Source of the DNA: JAMXLO01 sp963749575 | GTDB lineage: Bacteria; Pseudomonadota; Alphaproteobacteria; Acetobacterales; Acetobacteraceae | Assembly (NCBI GenBank): GCA_963749575.1 | Contig: CAVVNM010000009.1 | Coordinates: forward strand, 186,001 to 250,000 | Direction: 5' to 3' | DNA: 64,000 nucleotides | Shown: positions 24,485 to 33,621 of the stretch, piece after piece | Numbering within the stretch: the first letter of the stretch is position 1 | Layout: the number at the start of each line of letters is the position of its first letter | Program-made: the position numbers and the translations under genes | Notes under the pieces: generated by a model | Told to the model about the DNA's origin: nothing | Database searches by the model: none | Seen by the model: the letters and a program-made list of their open reading frames with translations, nothing else

Positions 24485-25402
24485 ATGACCGACCGCATCC
24501 CCCCGCTGGCCGCGCTGCGTGCCTTCGCCGCCGTCGCGCGTCACGGCAGTTTCGCGCGCGCCGCGCTGGCGCTGCATGTCAGCACGAGCGCGGTGAGCCA
24601 CCAGATCCGCGGTCTCGAGGCGACGCTGGGCACCTTGCTGCTGACGCGTGCGCGCAACGGCGCCGGCCACACGCGAACCGCCGTCACGACCGAAGGCGAG
24701 GGACTGCTGCGTGCCGTGGAAGCGACCTTCGCGCAACTCGCCACCGCTTGCGAGGCGGTGCGCGAGCGCGCGCGCGGCGTGCGACCGATGCTGGCCATTT
24801 CGGCCAATGGTTCGGTGGCCTCGATGTGGCTGGCGCCACGGCTGGCGGCCTTCGCGGCGCTGCATCCGTCGGTGCAATGGCAGGTGCGCGCCATCGAGGA
24901 GGAGCCGGACATGGTGCGGGAGGGTCTCGACCTCGCCATCCTGCGCGCCCGCCGGGGCAACCTGGCGGAGGGCGACCGGCTGCTGTTCAGCGAGATCGTG
25001 TTCCCGGTGTGCAGTCCGTCGCTGCTGCCGGTCGACGCGACGCAGGACCTGCTGCGTCACAACCTGCTGCAGGAGGATCACGGCAGCAGCCGGGAAAAGG
25101 CCTGGTCCACCTGGCTCGACCTGCTTGGCATGCCGGCCCGCGCGAAGCCGACGATCGTCCGGTTCGATACGTTCAGCGCCGCCATCGGCGCGGCGGTCGC
25201 AGGCGCCGGCGTCGCACTCGGACGCCGGCCGCTGATCGACTTCGAGTTGTCGAGCGGACGGCTGACGCGGCTGTTTGCCGATCGGTCGCTGCCGGGATCG
25301 TGGGATTTCGTGATTCGTGGCCGGCCCGACGCGGTGCGTGACGTGCATGTGGCTCACCTGCGGGATTACTTGCTGACGCGGCCAGCGGCACGCTCCGGCT
25401 GA
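24485..25402 (+). CDS. LysR-family transcriptional regulator
   Basis: A LysR regulator of 305 residues. The N-terminal winged helix-turn-helix is clear (LAALRAFAAVARHGSFARAA, then STSAVSHQIRGLEATLG). The effector-binding domain follows from about residue 95 and resembles the GcvA subgroup (REGLDLAILRARRG). It is divergent from the CydDC-like gene across 96 bp, so it is likely to control that gene and/or the binding-protein gene 21 bp downstream. The 96-bp gap would hold its operator, though no clear T-N11-A box could be assigned by eye. Confidence 0.9.
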   Translation: MTDRIPPLAALRAFAAVARHGSFARAALALHVSTSAVSHQIRGLEATLGTLLLTRARNGAGHTRTAVTTEGEGLLRAVEATFAQLATACEAVRERARGVRPMLAISANGSVASMWLAPRLAAFAALHPSVQWQVRAIEEEPDMVREGLDLAILRARRGNLAEGDRLLFSEIVFPVCSPSLLPVDATQDLLRHNLLQEDHGSSREKAWSTWLDLLGMPARAKPTIVRFDTFSAAIGAAVAGAGVALGRRPLIDFELSSGRLTRLFADRSLPGSWDFVIRGRPDAVRDVHVAHLRDYLLTRPAARSG

Positions 25403-25423
25403 CCGAGGATAGAGGGAGGAAGT

Positions 25424-26932
25424 ATGCGAAGGGTTCTATCGGCGGTTGTCGGCATCGTCCTGCTGACCGCAGCCGTAACGGCGCAGGCGGCGGGCACATT
25501 GCGCGTCGGCATGCAGGACGATCCCGACGCGCTGGACCCGGCACGCGGCGGCACCTTCGCCGGCCGCATCGTGTTCGCCAGCCTGTGCGACAAGCTGGTG
25601 GATCTCAGTCCCGATCTGAAGTTCACGCCGCAGCTTGCCACCGCTTGGTCGTGGGCCGCCGACGGCAAGGCGCTGACCCTGACCCTGCGCGACGGCGTGA
25701 AATTCCAGGATGGCGAGCCGTTCGACGCCGATGCGGTGCGGGTGAACATCGATCGCTATCGCACCGCGCCGGAGAGCAATCGCAAGGGTGAGCTGCGGCC
25801 GGTCACCGCGGTGGAGGTGATCGATCCGAAGACGGTGCGTCTGGTGCTCTCGCAGCCTTATGCGCCGCTGATCGCCGTGCTGTCGGATCGCGCCGGAATG
25901 ATGGGCTCGCCCAAGGCGATCGCACGCCTGGGCAAGGATTTTTCCTCCGGCCCGGTGTGCGCGGGCCCGTTCAGCTTCGTCGAGCGTGTGCCGCAGGACC
26001 GCATGGTGCTCGAGCGGTTCCCCGGCTATTGGAACGCGAGCGCGATCCAGCTCGACCGCATCGTGTTCCGGCCGATCGCCGATTCGACGGTGCGGCTGGT
26101 GAATTTGCAGACCGGCCAGCTCGATATGCTGGAGGAGTTGGCGCCGTCCGATGCCGCGAAGGTGGAGAAGGATCCCAGGCTGAAGCTGCGCCGGGTAACG
26201 TCGCTTGGCTACGAGGCGATCGACATCAACCTGGCGCATGGTCCGGCGGCGGACAATCCGCTGGCCAAGGACCCGCGGGTGCGCGCCGCGTTGGAGGCGG
26301 CGATCGATCGCAATGCACTTAATCAGGTCGTGATGGACGGACGGTTCGTGCCGGACAACCAGGCCGAGCTGCCCACCGGTCCGTACTTCAACAAAGATCT
26401 GCCGGTACCGGCGCGTGACCTCGCCAAGGCGAAGGCGCTGCTGAAGGAGGCCGGCCACGACCGGGTGACGTTCAGTCTGCGCACGCTCAATACGCCGGCC
26501 GACATGCAGATCGGCGAGGTGCTGCAGTCGATGGCGGCGGAGGCCGGGATCGACATCAAGCTGGTTGCAGGCGAAACCAACGCCAACATCCAGGCGATGA
26601 ACTCCGGCGACTATCAGGCGAACCTGGTGATCTGGAGCGGGCGGTCCGACCCGGACTTCAACATCGTGCAGTATCTGGCGTGCGAAGGGTTTCAGAACTG
26701 GGGTAAATACTGCAATGCGAAGTTCGACGACGCGTTGAACCGGGGGCGGGGGGCGACCGATCTGGCGCAGCGCGCGGCGGCGTATCACGAGGCCGCGTCG
26801 ATCTATCTGGCGGACCGGCCGCTGATCTTCCTGTTCCACATGACGTGGCTGTATGCGCACAGCGATCGGCTGCAGGGGTTCATACCGGTGCCAGACGGGC
26901 TGATCCGGCCACAGGGGCTGGTGCTGGAATAG
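25424..26932 (+). CDS. Peptide/opine-type ABC transporter substrate-binding protein
   Basis: A periplasmic solute-binding protein of family 5 (502 residues). A Sec signal peptide ending in AQAAG is followed by the usual opening TLRVGMQDDPDALDP. The family signature lies around LTLRDGVKFQDGEPFDADAV. Such proteins bind di- or oligopeptides, nickel, glutathione or similar ligands. GGGAGGAAG stands before the ATG. No matching permease or ATPase genes adjoin it, so it either works with an ABC complex elsewhere or was left behind. It follows lysR directly and may be co-transcribed. Confidence 0.88.
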   Translation: MRRVLSAVVGIVLLTAAVTAQAAGTLRVGMQDDPDALDPARGGTFAGRIVFASLCDKLVDLSPDLKFTPQLATAWSWAADGKALTLTLRDGVKFQDGEPFDADAVRVNIDRYRTAPESNRKGELRPVTAVEVIDPKTVRLVLSQPYAPLIAVLSDRAGMMGSPKAIARLGKDFSSGPVCAGPFSFVERVPQDRMVLERFPGYWNASAIQLDRIVFRPIADSTVRLVNLQTGQLDMLEELAPSDAAKVEKDPRLKLRRVTSLGYEAIDINLAHGPAADNPLAKDPRVRAALEAAIDRNALNQVVMDGRFVPDNQAELPTGPYFNKDLPVPARDLAKAKALLKEAGHDRVTFSLRTLNTPADMQIGEVLQSMAAEAGIDIKLVAGETNANIQAMNSGDYQANLVIWSGRSDPDFNIVQYLACEGFQNWGKYCNAKFDDALNRGRGATDLAQRAAAYHEAASIYLADRPLIFLFHMTWLYAHSDRLQGFIPVPDGLIRPQGLVLE

Positions 26933-26935
26933 CGG

Positions 26936-27703
26936 CTACGAAAACCGCGAAAAGTCCGGCCTGCGCTTTTCCATGAACGCCTTGAATGCTTCGGCTGCCT
27001 CGGGCGAGCCGAGGCGTTCGCGGAACAGGATCAGCTCCTCTTCAATGCGTTCTGCGACATCGCCGGCACCGTGGCGGATCAGCCGCTTGGTCAGCCGCAC
27101 CGCCTGCGGCGGCAGTGATGCGAGACGATGCGCGATTTCCCGCGCCGTCTCCAGCAGTGCCGCATCGTCGACCACGCGGTTCACGAAGCCCCATTCGTGG
27201 GCGGTCGCGGCATCCAGCGGTTCGCCGAGCAGCAGCAACGCGCTGGCGCGCTGATGGCCCAGCAGGCGAGGGAACAGCAGCGAGCTTGCCGCCTCCGGTA
27301 CGAGCCCGAGGCTGGTGAACGGCATCACGAAGCGCGCCGAACGCGCGGCGACGATCAGATCGCAGTGCATCAGCATGGTGGTGCCGACGCCGATCGCCGC
27401 GCCGTTCACCGCGGCGATCAGCGGCTTCTGCATCGACGAGATCGTCGGCAGGAAGCGCGAGGCCGAACTGTCGCGGTTGCTCGTCGCGCGTGCCTGGAAG
27501 TCGGCGATGTCGTTGCCGGAGGTGAACGTGTCGCCGGTGCCGGTGAGCAGGGCAACGCGCAGCGTGGGATCGGCGTCCACCTGGGTGAACGCATCGGCCA
27601 TCGCGTCGTACATGGCGCGGGTCAGGGCGTTCTTTTTCTCGGGCCGGTTGAGACGGATTTCCAGCACGCCGTCGGTACGGGTGATCAGGACGCTGTCGGT
27701 CAT
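26936..27703 (-). CDS. Enoyl-CoA hydratase/isomerase (crotonase family)
   Basis: A crotonase-fold protein of 255 residues. The oxyanion-hole segments are TFTSGNDIADF and AAVNGAAIGVGTTM. The acid/base position near SLGLVPEAAS has a Glu, as in isomerases and some hydratases, whereas the first catalytic Glu of true hydratases is not obvious. The C-terminal helix region (LPPQAVRLTKRLIRHG) is normal. It may act in fatty-acid or aromatic-acid breakdown. Its start overlaps the end of the Uma2-like gene by three bases, so it is the last gene of the spe unit. Confidence 0.88.
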   Translation of the reverse strand: MTDSVLITRTDGVLEIRLNRPEKKNALTRAMYDAMADAFTQVDADPTLRVALLTGTGDTFTSGNDIADFQARATSNRDSSASRFLPTISSMQKPLIAAVNGAAIGVGTTMLMHCDLIVAARSARFVMPFTSLGLVPEAASSLLFPRLLGHQRASALLLLGEPLDAATAHEWGFVNRVVDDAALLETAREIAHRLASLPPQAVRLTKRLIRHGAGDVAERIEEELILFRERLGSPEAAEAFKAFMEKRRPDFSRFS

Positions 27704-28227
27704 GGTGTGTCGTAAATGAATGCGAGCGGGATGCTCACGCCGATCTCCGGCAGCTCCAGAACCGCATCGGCGCCAATCAGTGACTCGGGCTCCCAGCCGT
27801 TCGAGCGGCGACGAACGACGATCTCCGGACGATCCTGTTCGAGCAGGACATAAACCAGGATGGCGGGAACCGCCGCGTACTCGATGGCCTTTACGCGGGT
27901 CAAGGCAGTCGATGGCGAGAGAACTTCTAGGACGGCGGTCGGTGTGATCGCGTCTTCATCGTTCGCAGGCGGTGTGCCGACGACGCTGGCATCCGGGTAT
28001 CGAACCCGCCCGGTCGTGATCACCTTGAGCTCGGGTCCATGCGCCTCGCATGGCGGTCTCACCTGGAAGACCAGTGCGGCGGCCAGGCGGGTCGCGATCA
28101 ACGAGTGTGCCCGGCTTCCGCCGGTCATCGCGACCGGCTGGATACCGTCGAACTCGAAGCGCAGCGGCTGCGACCGTTCCCAGTCGAGGAACTCTTCCAG
28201 CGTCAGCGGCTTCAGCGACGCACTCAT
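27700..28227 (-). CDS. Uma2-family (DUF820) putative endonuclease
   Basis: A 175-residue protein of the Uma2/DUF820 family, which has a PD-(D/E)XK nuclease fold. Typical features are PLTLEEFLDWE at the N-terminus, RYPDASVV (catalytic Asp) and AVLEVLSPST (catalytic Glu), followed by KAIEYAAVPAILVYVLLEQD. The biological role of the family is not established. Start and stop overlap speE (four bases) and the crotonase gene (three bases), so it is translated as part of this operon. Confidence 0.88.
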   Translation of the reverse strand: MSASLKPLTLEEFLDWERSQPLRFEFDGIQPVAMTGGSRAHSLIATRLAAALVFQVRPPCEAHGPELKVITTGRVRYPDASVVGTPPANDEDAITPTAVLEVLSPSTALTRVKAIEYAAVPAILVYVLLEQDRPEIVVRRRSNGWEPESLIGADAVLELPEIGVSIPLAFIYDTP

Positions 28228-29105
28228 GCGCCGGACGCTATCACCGGCAGGTGCGCGGCGATATAGGGCGGCAGGTTGAATGCGCCGACATGGATCTCCG
28301 GCGTCCAGTAGCGCGTGTCGCCGAGGATTCCGGAAACCCGCGCGCGGGTTCGGATCTCGTCCACGCCGACACGAGTCAAAGACGCTTCCTTGGCCGCCCA
28401 GCCGAGCGTCATGAAGCCGCCGACATAGGTCGGCACCGCCGCGACATACGCGGTCACGTGCGGGAAGAATTTCGCCCGCCGCGCGCTGGTCTCGCCCAGT
28501 TCGTCCGCCTGCATGAACGGCACGCCGCACTGGTTCACCACCAATCCGCGCGCGGTCAGGATGCGCGCACAGTTGGCATAGAACTGGTCGGTGAACAGCA
28601 CTTCACCGACGCCGATCGGGTCGGTGGAATCGACGATGATCGCGTCGAACGACGCGTCCGGCGCACGCTTCACATAATCGATGCCGTCGCCCACGATCAC
28701 CTCGGCGCGCGGATCAATCCAGGCATCGCCACCGATCGCCGGCAGGAACTGCTTCGCCAGCCGGATCACCTCGCCGTCGATCTCCACCATCACCGCGCGC
28801 TGCACACCGCGATGCTGCAGCACGCGCCGCAGCACGCCGCCGTCACCGGCGCCGATGATCAGCACGTTGGCAGCCGCTCCATGCGCCAGCAGCGGCACGT
28901 GCGCGATCATCTCCTGGTAGACGAACTCGTCGCGCTCGGTGATCTGGATCACGCCGTCCAGCACCATGACCCGGCCATGTGAGAAGCTGTCGAAGATCAC
29001 GATGTCCTGGAACGCGCTCTGCACCCGCGCGAGCTCGCGCTTCACCAGGAAGCGCTGGCCCCAGTCGGGATACAGCGTCTCGTTGATCCAGCTGTCGGTC
29101 GCCAC
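28224..29105 (-). CDS. speE: Spermidine synthase SpeE
   Basis: An aminopropyltransferase that makes spermidine from putrescine and decarboxylated S-adenosylmethionine. Family motifs are all present: WINETLYP near the start, VMVLDGVIQITERDEFVYQE, the cofactor loop VLIIGAGDGGVLRRVL, VEIDGEVI, and the catalytic-Asp region IIVDSTDPIG. The start is placed at GTG 29105, giving 293 residues that begin just before DSWINETLYP; longer in-frame starts run into speD. It begins five bases after the speD stop, consistent with coupled translation. Confidence 0.93.
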   Translation of the reverse strand: MATDSWINETLYPDWGQRFLVKRELARVQSAFQDIVIFDSFSHGRVMVLDGVIQITERDEFVYQEMIAHVPLLAHGAAANVLIIGAGDGGVLRRVLQHRGVQRAVMVEIDGEVIRLAKQFLPAIGGDAWIDPRAEVIVGDGIDYVKRAPDASFDAIIVDSTDPIGVGEVLFTDQFYANCARILTARGLVVNQCGVPFMQADELGETSARRAKFFPHVTAYVAAVPTYVGGFMTLGWAAKEASLTRVGVDEIRTRARVSGILGDTRYWTPEIHVGAFNLPPYIAAHLPVIASGA

Positions 29106-29110
29106 GAAGA

Positions 29111-29539
29111 TTACGCGATCAGCCCACGCCGCTGCTCGGACAGCAGGATCGACTTCGGCGCGAACACCTCTTTCAGCACCGGCAGCGAACGATACGGATC
29201 GCACGCGCCGCACATGAAGATGTCCACTGCGGCGAAGTCTCGCTCGGGCCAGGTGTGGATCGAGATGTGGCTCTCCGCCAGCACCAGCACGCCGCTCACG
29301 CCGCCGTCGGGTCCGAAGTGGTGGAAGTGGCTGTGCAGTATCGTCGCGTCGGCCGCTTCGGCGGCATCACGCAGCGCGCGATCGATCAGCTCGGGATCGG
29401 TGAGGTTGCTCGCCTGCCACAGATCCAGCAGCAGATGCGTGCCGGCGAACTTCACGCCGTCCTTCTCGACGAAATAATCCTTCTGATCGATGCTGCTCGG
29501 ATTGTCCGAGACCATCCCCAGCGGGCTGAGTGCGTCCAT
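29111..29539 (-). CDS. speD: S-adenosylmethionine decarboxylase proenzyme
   Basis: The pyruvoyl enzyme that supplies aminopropyl groups for spermidine. The 142-residue proenzyme has the self-cleavage site Glu89-Ser90 in LVLAESHISIHTWPE; Ser90 becomes the pyruvoyl group. The essential His95 and the Cys of DIFMCGAC follow. This is the short bacterial (SpeH-like) form. It leads the unit speD-speE-Uma2-crotonase, so the promoter should lie in the 137 bp upstream. Confidence 0.94.
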   Translation of the reverse strand: MDALSPLGMVSDNPSSIDQKDYFVEKDGVKFAGTHLLLDLWQASNLTDPELIDRALRDAAEAADATILHSHFHHFGPDGGVSGVLVLAESHISIHTWPERDFAAVDIFMCGACDPYRSLPVLKEVFAPKSILLSEQRRGLIA

Positions 29540-29676
29540 TACGTACCCTGTTCCTACCAGCAGACAGCCTGTTGAACGGGCGCAGGCTGCGTCCGTTCCC
29601 TCGGGCCAAGGTGGCGGAAGATGGGGAAACGGGGGGCGGCATGCAAGAGGCTTTTTTTGCCCGCAGCCACCCGCTT

Positions 29677-32592
29677 TTACGGGGTCTGCCGTGCCGGCGC
29701 CTGTAACGCCTTCAACTGGCCGGGCAGCTCGTGTGCCAGCGCCGTCTCCTGGCCGGACCGCTTCAAATCGGCGGCGTTGCGAACCTGATCGGCCGTGAGC
29801 AGGCGAAACATGTCCGCCAGTGGGCCGGACTCCATCCTGGCGGTTTCGCGCTGGCGGAGTGTGGTCAGTGCCGCATCGTCGCCGGCGCGTGCCGCGGCGG
29901 TGGCAAGGCGCAGCAGGGTCCGCCGCTGCGCGTCGTCCAGCTTGCCGTCAGGCGGCACCGTCCTGGCGACATAGTCGGTCAGCGCCCGCTGCGCCGCCGA
30001 CCAGTTGTTGGCGCGCTCCAGGATGGTCGCGCGCGCCTCGTCGGCGGCGGCACTGTCCAACGTGCCAAGCGCGGCCAGCGCGTGCTCGCCGTCGCCGCGG
30101 CGCGCGTCGGCAGCGGCGGTCAGCAGGGTGCGGCGCTCTGTCAGTTCCGCGGGGAGGTCAGCTGCGACGGACGCCTCGAGCGCCGCCAGCGCTCCCGCCG
30201 CATCACCTTCGCGCAAACGCAGCGCCGCCAGTTGCACGCCGAAGCCGGCCCGTGCGACGCCAGAGCTCGCCCCCTGCATCAGCTGCTCCAGCACCGGTCC
30301 GGCGCGTTTCGGCAGATCGAGCGCCACCAGCCGATCGGCGAGCTTGGCCTGCAGGGCTTCGCCGTCAGTGCCGGAAGGCAGCAGATCAGCGTTCTCCTGC
30401 ACCACCGCCACCAGCTCCAGCGGTGCGAGTGCGTCCGCCGCGTTGTCGCGCAGCAGAGCGGAGAACATGTCGGCAAGCTCGGCATGGATCGCGGCCTTGT
30501 CCTCGGCGAACAGTGTCTCGCTGTCCCGCAGCGTGGCGAGCGCGGAACGCCACGCGCCGGAGCGTGCCTTGAGCTCGGCCAGACGTTCGCGCAGGGCGCG
30601 TTCATGGCGATCGCCGCGCCAGGAATAGAGCAGTGCATCCAGCTGATCGGCGGCCTGCACGGCATCGATCGCGCCCGAGGCCAGCCGCAGTTCCACTGCC
30701 CGGGTGGCGGCACGGGCGTGTACCGACTGGTCCCGCGACTGCGCCAGCCGATCATAGCCTGCCAATGCTCCGGCGCTGTCGCCCCTTGCCTCTAGCAGCA
30801 TGGCGCGCGCCAGATCGAGTGCGCCGTCATCCTTGCGCGCATCGAGCAGAGCCGCGGCGGCGGCGAGTTCACCACCGGTGACCAGGGTTTCGCCAACCAG
30901 CGGCAGCACGCGGTCCCGCATCTCGGGCGGATAGGTGAGCAGCAGCGGCAGTGTCACGGCGAACGTGGCGGCTGCCTGTGGCGAGCCTTCCAGCAATTGC
31001 GCCTGGCGGACCGCACGCCACAGCGCAATGTCGTCGGTCGCCGGGAGGCGCGGATCCGCCAAGCCTTGCGCGTCATCCGGCCGATGCGCGAGCAGTCCGG
31101 CAATCGCCGTCAGCGCGGCGTTGTCGGGCGAGTCCGCCTCATGTGGATCGTCGCCCGCGGCCAATCGCAACATGGCGCCGGCCTCCGCGCCGAGCCCGAG
31201 CGCGATCATGGTTCGAGCCGCCGCTTGACGGCGTGGGCCACGGGCGAGCGGCGGCGCCGCCGCATCGTCGGCCATCTGGCGCTGCAGGCGCTGCTGAAGT
31301 ACCGCGGCAGGCTGGCTGGGGAAGTCGAACTGCCTGGTGAGGCCGACCGCATGCGCGAGCTGGTCCGCGGCGCCCGACGTCGGCGACAGGTTTGCGGCTC
31401 CGCCGACGATGAAGCCCTGGGGGGTCGGCCGCAACGTCACGGTGTCGGCGGTCGCTTCCACCGCCACGCCCTGCCAGGTCGGCAGCAAGTTGAACTCCGG
31501 CGAGCGGCGCTCTGCCGGAACGCCCTGACCGTCGCTCCGCTGCGTGCCGACCAACAATGTGGCGCCGGTATCGGGATCTGCCACGCCGACCACCATGCCA
31601 GGGGCGGCGGCGGTCAGCACGAGGCGGTCGTCGGCCACCGTAGTCTGGATCGGCCGCAGGGTCGGCTCGAGCGGTACCGCGGTGATGCGCCAGGCGGCCG
31701 GAGTGCGCGATGCAGACAGGGCCATTGCGGGGTCGAGCATCAGGCGGATGACGGTCGCGGTCGGCAGGGTCTGCACGATGGCGGTGCCGAACTCGGGGTC
31801 GTTGCGCAGCGGCGACAGGTCGATGCTGCGCGGCTGATCAAATACGATCAGCGCCGCGTTGCCGCGACGGAACGCCGCGACGCCGAGTTGCGAGTCGCCT
31901 GGCACGACAATTCCGGCGTCGACGCTGGACGCGGGCTGTGCTGCGGTGTCAGCCACGGTGGCCGTAGGCGCCGACTGTGCGGTCGGAACCGGCGCTGGGT
32001 CCGGCGGCGCCGCCTGTGGCGGCGAAGGCGGTGCAGCCACAGGCACGGGCGCAGGCTGCGGTTGCCGGTTGGTCGCCTCCGACTTGGTCTGGGCGGGCGT
32101 TGGTTCAGGCTTTGCCGCCGCCGGCGGTGCAGCGGACGGCGACGTTGCGGTTGGAGTTGCGGACGGCGCCGGCAATTTGGCTGGCGCAGGTTGGGCAGCG
32201 CCGGTTGGTTGCGATGCCGGGCCACCGCCGGCTGCATCGGGGTCCGCGACATCGATGACCACGAGGTTTCCGAGGCGCCAGTCGCGCACGGTTGTTCCCG
32301 GTGCCACGACGATTTCCGCCTGGCCGGCGCCTCCGGTGATGGTGAGGACATTGCGCGGCACTGCGTTCGCCGCACCGATCGTCACATTACCGGCAAACTG
32401 GACAACGATGTGCTGGCCCTGCCGGGTCACCTGGTAGTCGATCCGCGACGGCAGATTGAACGCGACCCGGCTATAGCCTTCGTGAACGCCGACGCGGACC
32501 GGAACGGTGGGGCCGCCGTCGGCGAGCGCGGCCGCGAGCGGCAGCGCGGTCAGCAAGGCCGCGAGCGGCCCGGACACCCAGCGCGATCTCAT
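29677..32592 (-). CDS. Large secreted TPR-type protein of the chemotaxis/flagellar operon
   Basis: A 971-residue protein with a Sec signal peptide (cut after about residue 24, AALADGG). A beta-rich AMIN-like segment follows (VRVGVHEGYSRVAFNLPS), then a Pro/Ala/Thr-rich linker (about residues 120-225), a second beta segment (VAAFRRGNAALIVFDQPR) and a long helical region of TPR-like repeats from about residue 450 to the end. No catalytic motif is visible. It overlaps cheZ by four bases and is last in the fliL-to-cheZ operon, so a periplasmic role in the flagellar or motility apparatus is inferred. Confidence 0.8.
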   Translation of the reverse strand: MRSRWVSGPLAALLTALPLAAALADGGPTVPVRVGVHEGYSRVAFNLPSRIDYQVTRQGQHIVVQFAGNVTIGAANAVPRNVLTITGGAGQAEIVVAPGTTVRDWRLGNLVVIDVADPDAAGGGPASQPTGAAQPAPAKLPAPSATPTATSPSAAPPAAAKPEPTPAQTKSEATNRQPQPAPVPVAAPPSPPQAAPPDPAPVPTAQSAPTATVADTAAQPASSVDAGIVVPGDSQLGVAAFRRGNAALIVFDQPRSIDLSPLRNDPEFGTAIVQTLPTATVIRLMLDPAMALSASRTPAAWRITAVPLEPTLRPIQTTVADDRLVLTAAAPGMVVGVADPDTGATLLVGTQRSDGQGVPAERRSPEFNLLPTWQGVAVEATADTVTLRPTPQGFIVGGAANLSPTSGAADQLAHAVGLTRQFDFPSQPAAVLQQRLQRQMADDAAAPPLARGPRRQAAARTMIALGLGAEAGAMLRLAAGDDPHEADSPDNAALTAIAGLLAHRPDDAQGLADPRLPATDDIALWRAVRQAQLLEGSPQAAATFAVTLPLLLTYPPEMRDRVLPLVGETLVTGGELAAAAALLDARKDDGALDLARAMLLEARGDSAGALAGYDRLAQSRDQSVHARAATRAVELRLASGAIDAVQAADQLDALLYSWRGDRHERALRERLAELKARSGAWRSALATLRDSETLFAEDKAAIHAELADMFSALLRDNAADALAPLELVAVVQENADLLPSGTDGEALQAKLADRLVALDLPKRAGPVLEQLMQGASSGVARAGFGVQLAALRLREGDAAGALAALEASVAADLPAELTERRTLLTAAADARRGDGEHALAALGTLDSAAADEARATILERANNWSAAQRALTDYVARTVPPDGKLDDAQRRTLLRLATAAARAGDDAALTTLRQRETARMESGPLADMFRLLTADQVRNAADLKRSGQETALAHELPGQLKALQAPARQTP

Positions 32593-33215
32593 TCAAAGCT
32601 CGCCAGCAGTTTGTCGATGTCGGACTGGTCCATCGCGACGGTGGGGTGCTGCGGGCCGTTCAGCAGCGCGGCATCGGTTGCGTCCGCCGTCATCTCGAGC
32701 GACACCGGGCGGTCTCCGCTGCCGAACGTGGCGACGATCTGGGTGACCTTCGCCTCGATTGTCTTCAGGGTCGCGACCACCTTGTTGATGCGCTGCCCGG
32801 TGATGTCCTGGAAGCTGCACGCTTCGTAGATGCGTGTGGTGGCATCCTGCAGCTTCGCCGCCGGTTCCCCGGCCAGGCTGCCTGCCACGCCGTCCAGGGT
32901 CTCGCAACTGGTGAGGATCGCGTTGGTCGCGGTGGCGGTGTGCTCGACGATGGCATCGAGTTCGTCGGTGGCGAATGGAATGTGGTTGTCGGTGATGTCA
33001 TCCACCCGCAATGCGGCGATCTCCGCCTTGGCACAGGCGATGGTGTGACCGAGCGCCTCCACCTCGGCCAGCAGTGACGTCTCCTGTGCGGACAGGTCAC
33101 CGCTCATGGTGGTGAGCACCGCGCGTACCACCTCGGCCACCAGCTCCGGCTGCGATCCGGGATGACGCGTGCGGATCTCCGCAAGACGTTGCTCCAGCCG
33201 GTCGGCGTCAGACAT
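32589..33215 (-). CDS. cheZ: Chemotaxis phosphatase CheZ
   Basis: CheZ removes phosphate from CheY-P. The 208-residue product is helical with the family signature EACSFQDITGQRINKVV, which holds the catalytic Gln. It ends in a CheY-binding tail (DQSDIDKLLASFE) joined by a flexible linker, as in E. coli CheZ. It overlaps cheY by eight bases and the TPR gene by four, so all three are coupled. Confidence 0.93.
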   Translation of the reverse strand: MSDADRLEQRLAEIRTRHPGSQPELVAEVVRAVLTTMSGDLSAQETSLLAEVEALGHTIACAKAEIAALRVDDITDNHIPFATDELDAIVEHTATATNAILTSCETLDGVAGSLAGEPAAKLQDATTRIYEACSFQDITGQRINKVVATLKTIEAKVTQIVATFGSGDRPVSLEMTADATDAALLNGPQHPTVAMDQSDIDKLLASFE

Positions 33216-33594
33216 GGCTGAGCACCTTCTCGATCTTGTCGCGCAGGGTTTCGGCGTTGAACGGCTTCACGATGTAGTTCGACACGCCGGCCTGCTTGGC
33301 GGCGACGACGTTCTCGGTCTTGCTTTCGGCGGTAACCATGATGAACGGCGTGGACTTCAGCCTGGCGTCGGCGCGTACCTCCTGCAGCAACTGCAGGCCG
33401 GTCATCGGCACCATGTTCCAGTCGCTGATCACCAGGCCGAAATTGCCGCCGCGCAGCTTGGCCAGCGCTTCGGCGCCATCGGTGGCTTCCTCGACGTTGT
33501 TGAACTCGATCTGCTTCAGCAGATTGCGGATGATGCGCAGCATCGTCTTGTAGTCATCGACGATGAGCACGTTCATGGATTTGTCGATCGGCAT
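33208..33594 (-). CDS. cheY: Chemotaxis response regulator CheY
   Basis: A single-domain receiver of 128 residues that carries the chemotaxis signal to the flagellar switch. The acid pocket is Asp13-Asp14 (LIVDDY), the phosphate acceptor Asp58 (VISDWNM), with Thr88 (MVTAES) and Lys110 (IVKPF). The residues match true CheY more than larger regulators (WNMPxxxG is here WNMVPMTG, carrying one extra Val). Two starts are possible (33594 and 33576); the first has AAGGGA about ten bases upstream. It lies between motE and cheZ. Confidence 0.94.
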   Translation of the reverse strand: MPIDKSMNVLIVDDYKTMLRIIRNLLKQIEFNNVEEATDGAEALAKLRGGNFGLVISDWNMVPMTGLQLLQEVRADARLKSTPFIMVTAESKTENVVAAKQAGVSNYIVKPFNAETLRDKIEKVLSHV

Positions 33595-33621
33595 CGTCGT
33601 TCGGTCCCTTCTCCTTGGCGG

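Noticed and set aside
30997..32829. 610-codon plus-strand frame opposite the TPR gene
   Set aside because: Arg/Gly-rich antisense shadow with no motif; the minus-strand gene has signal peptide, domains and operon context.
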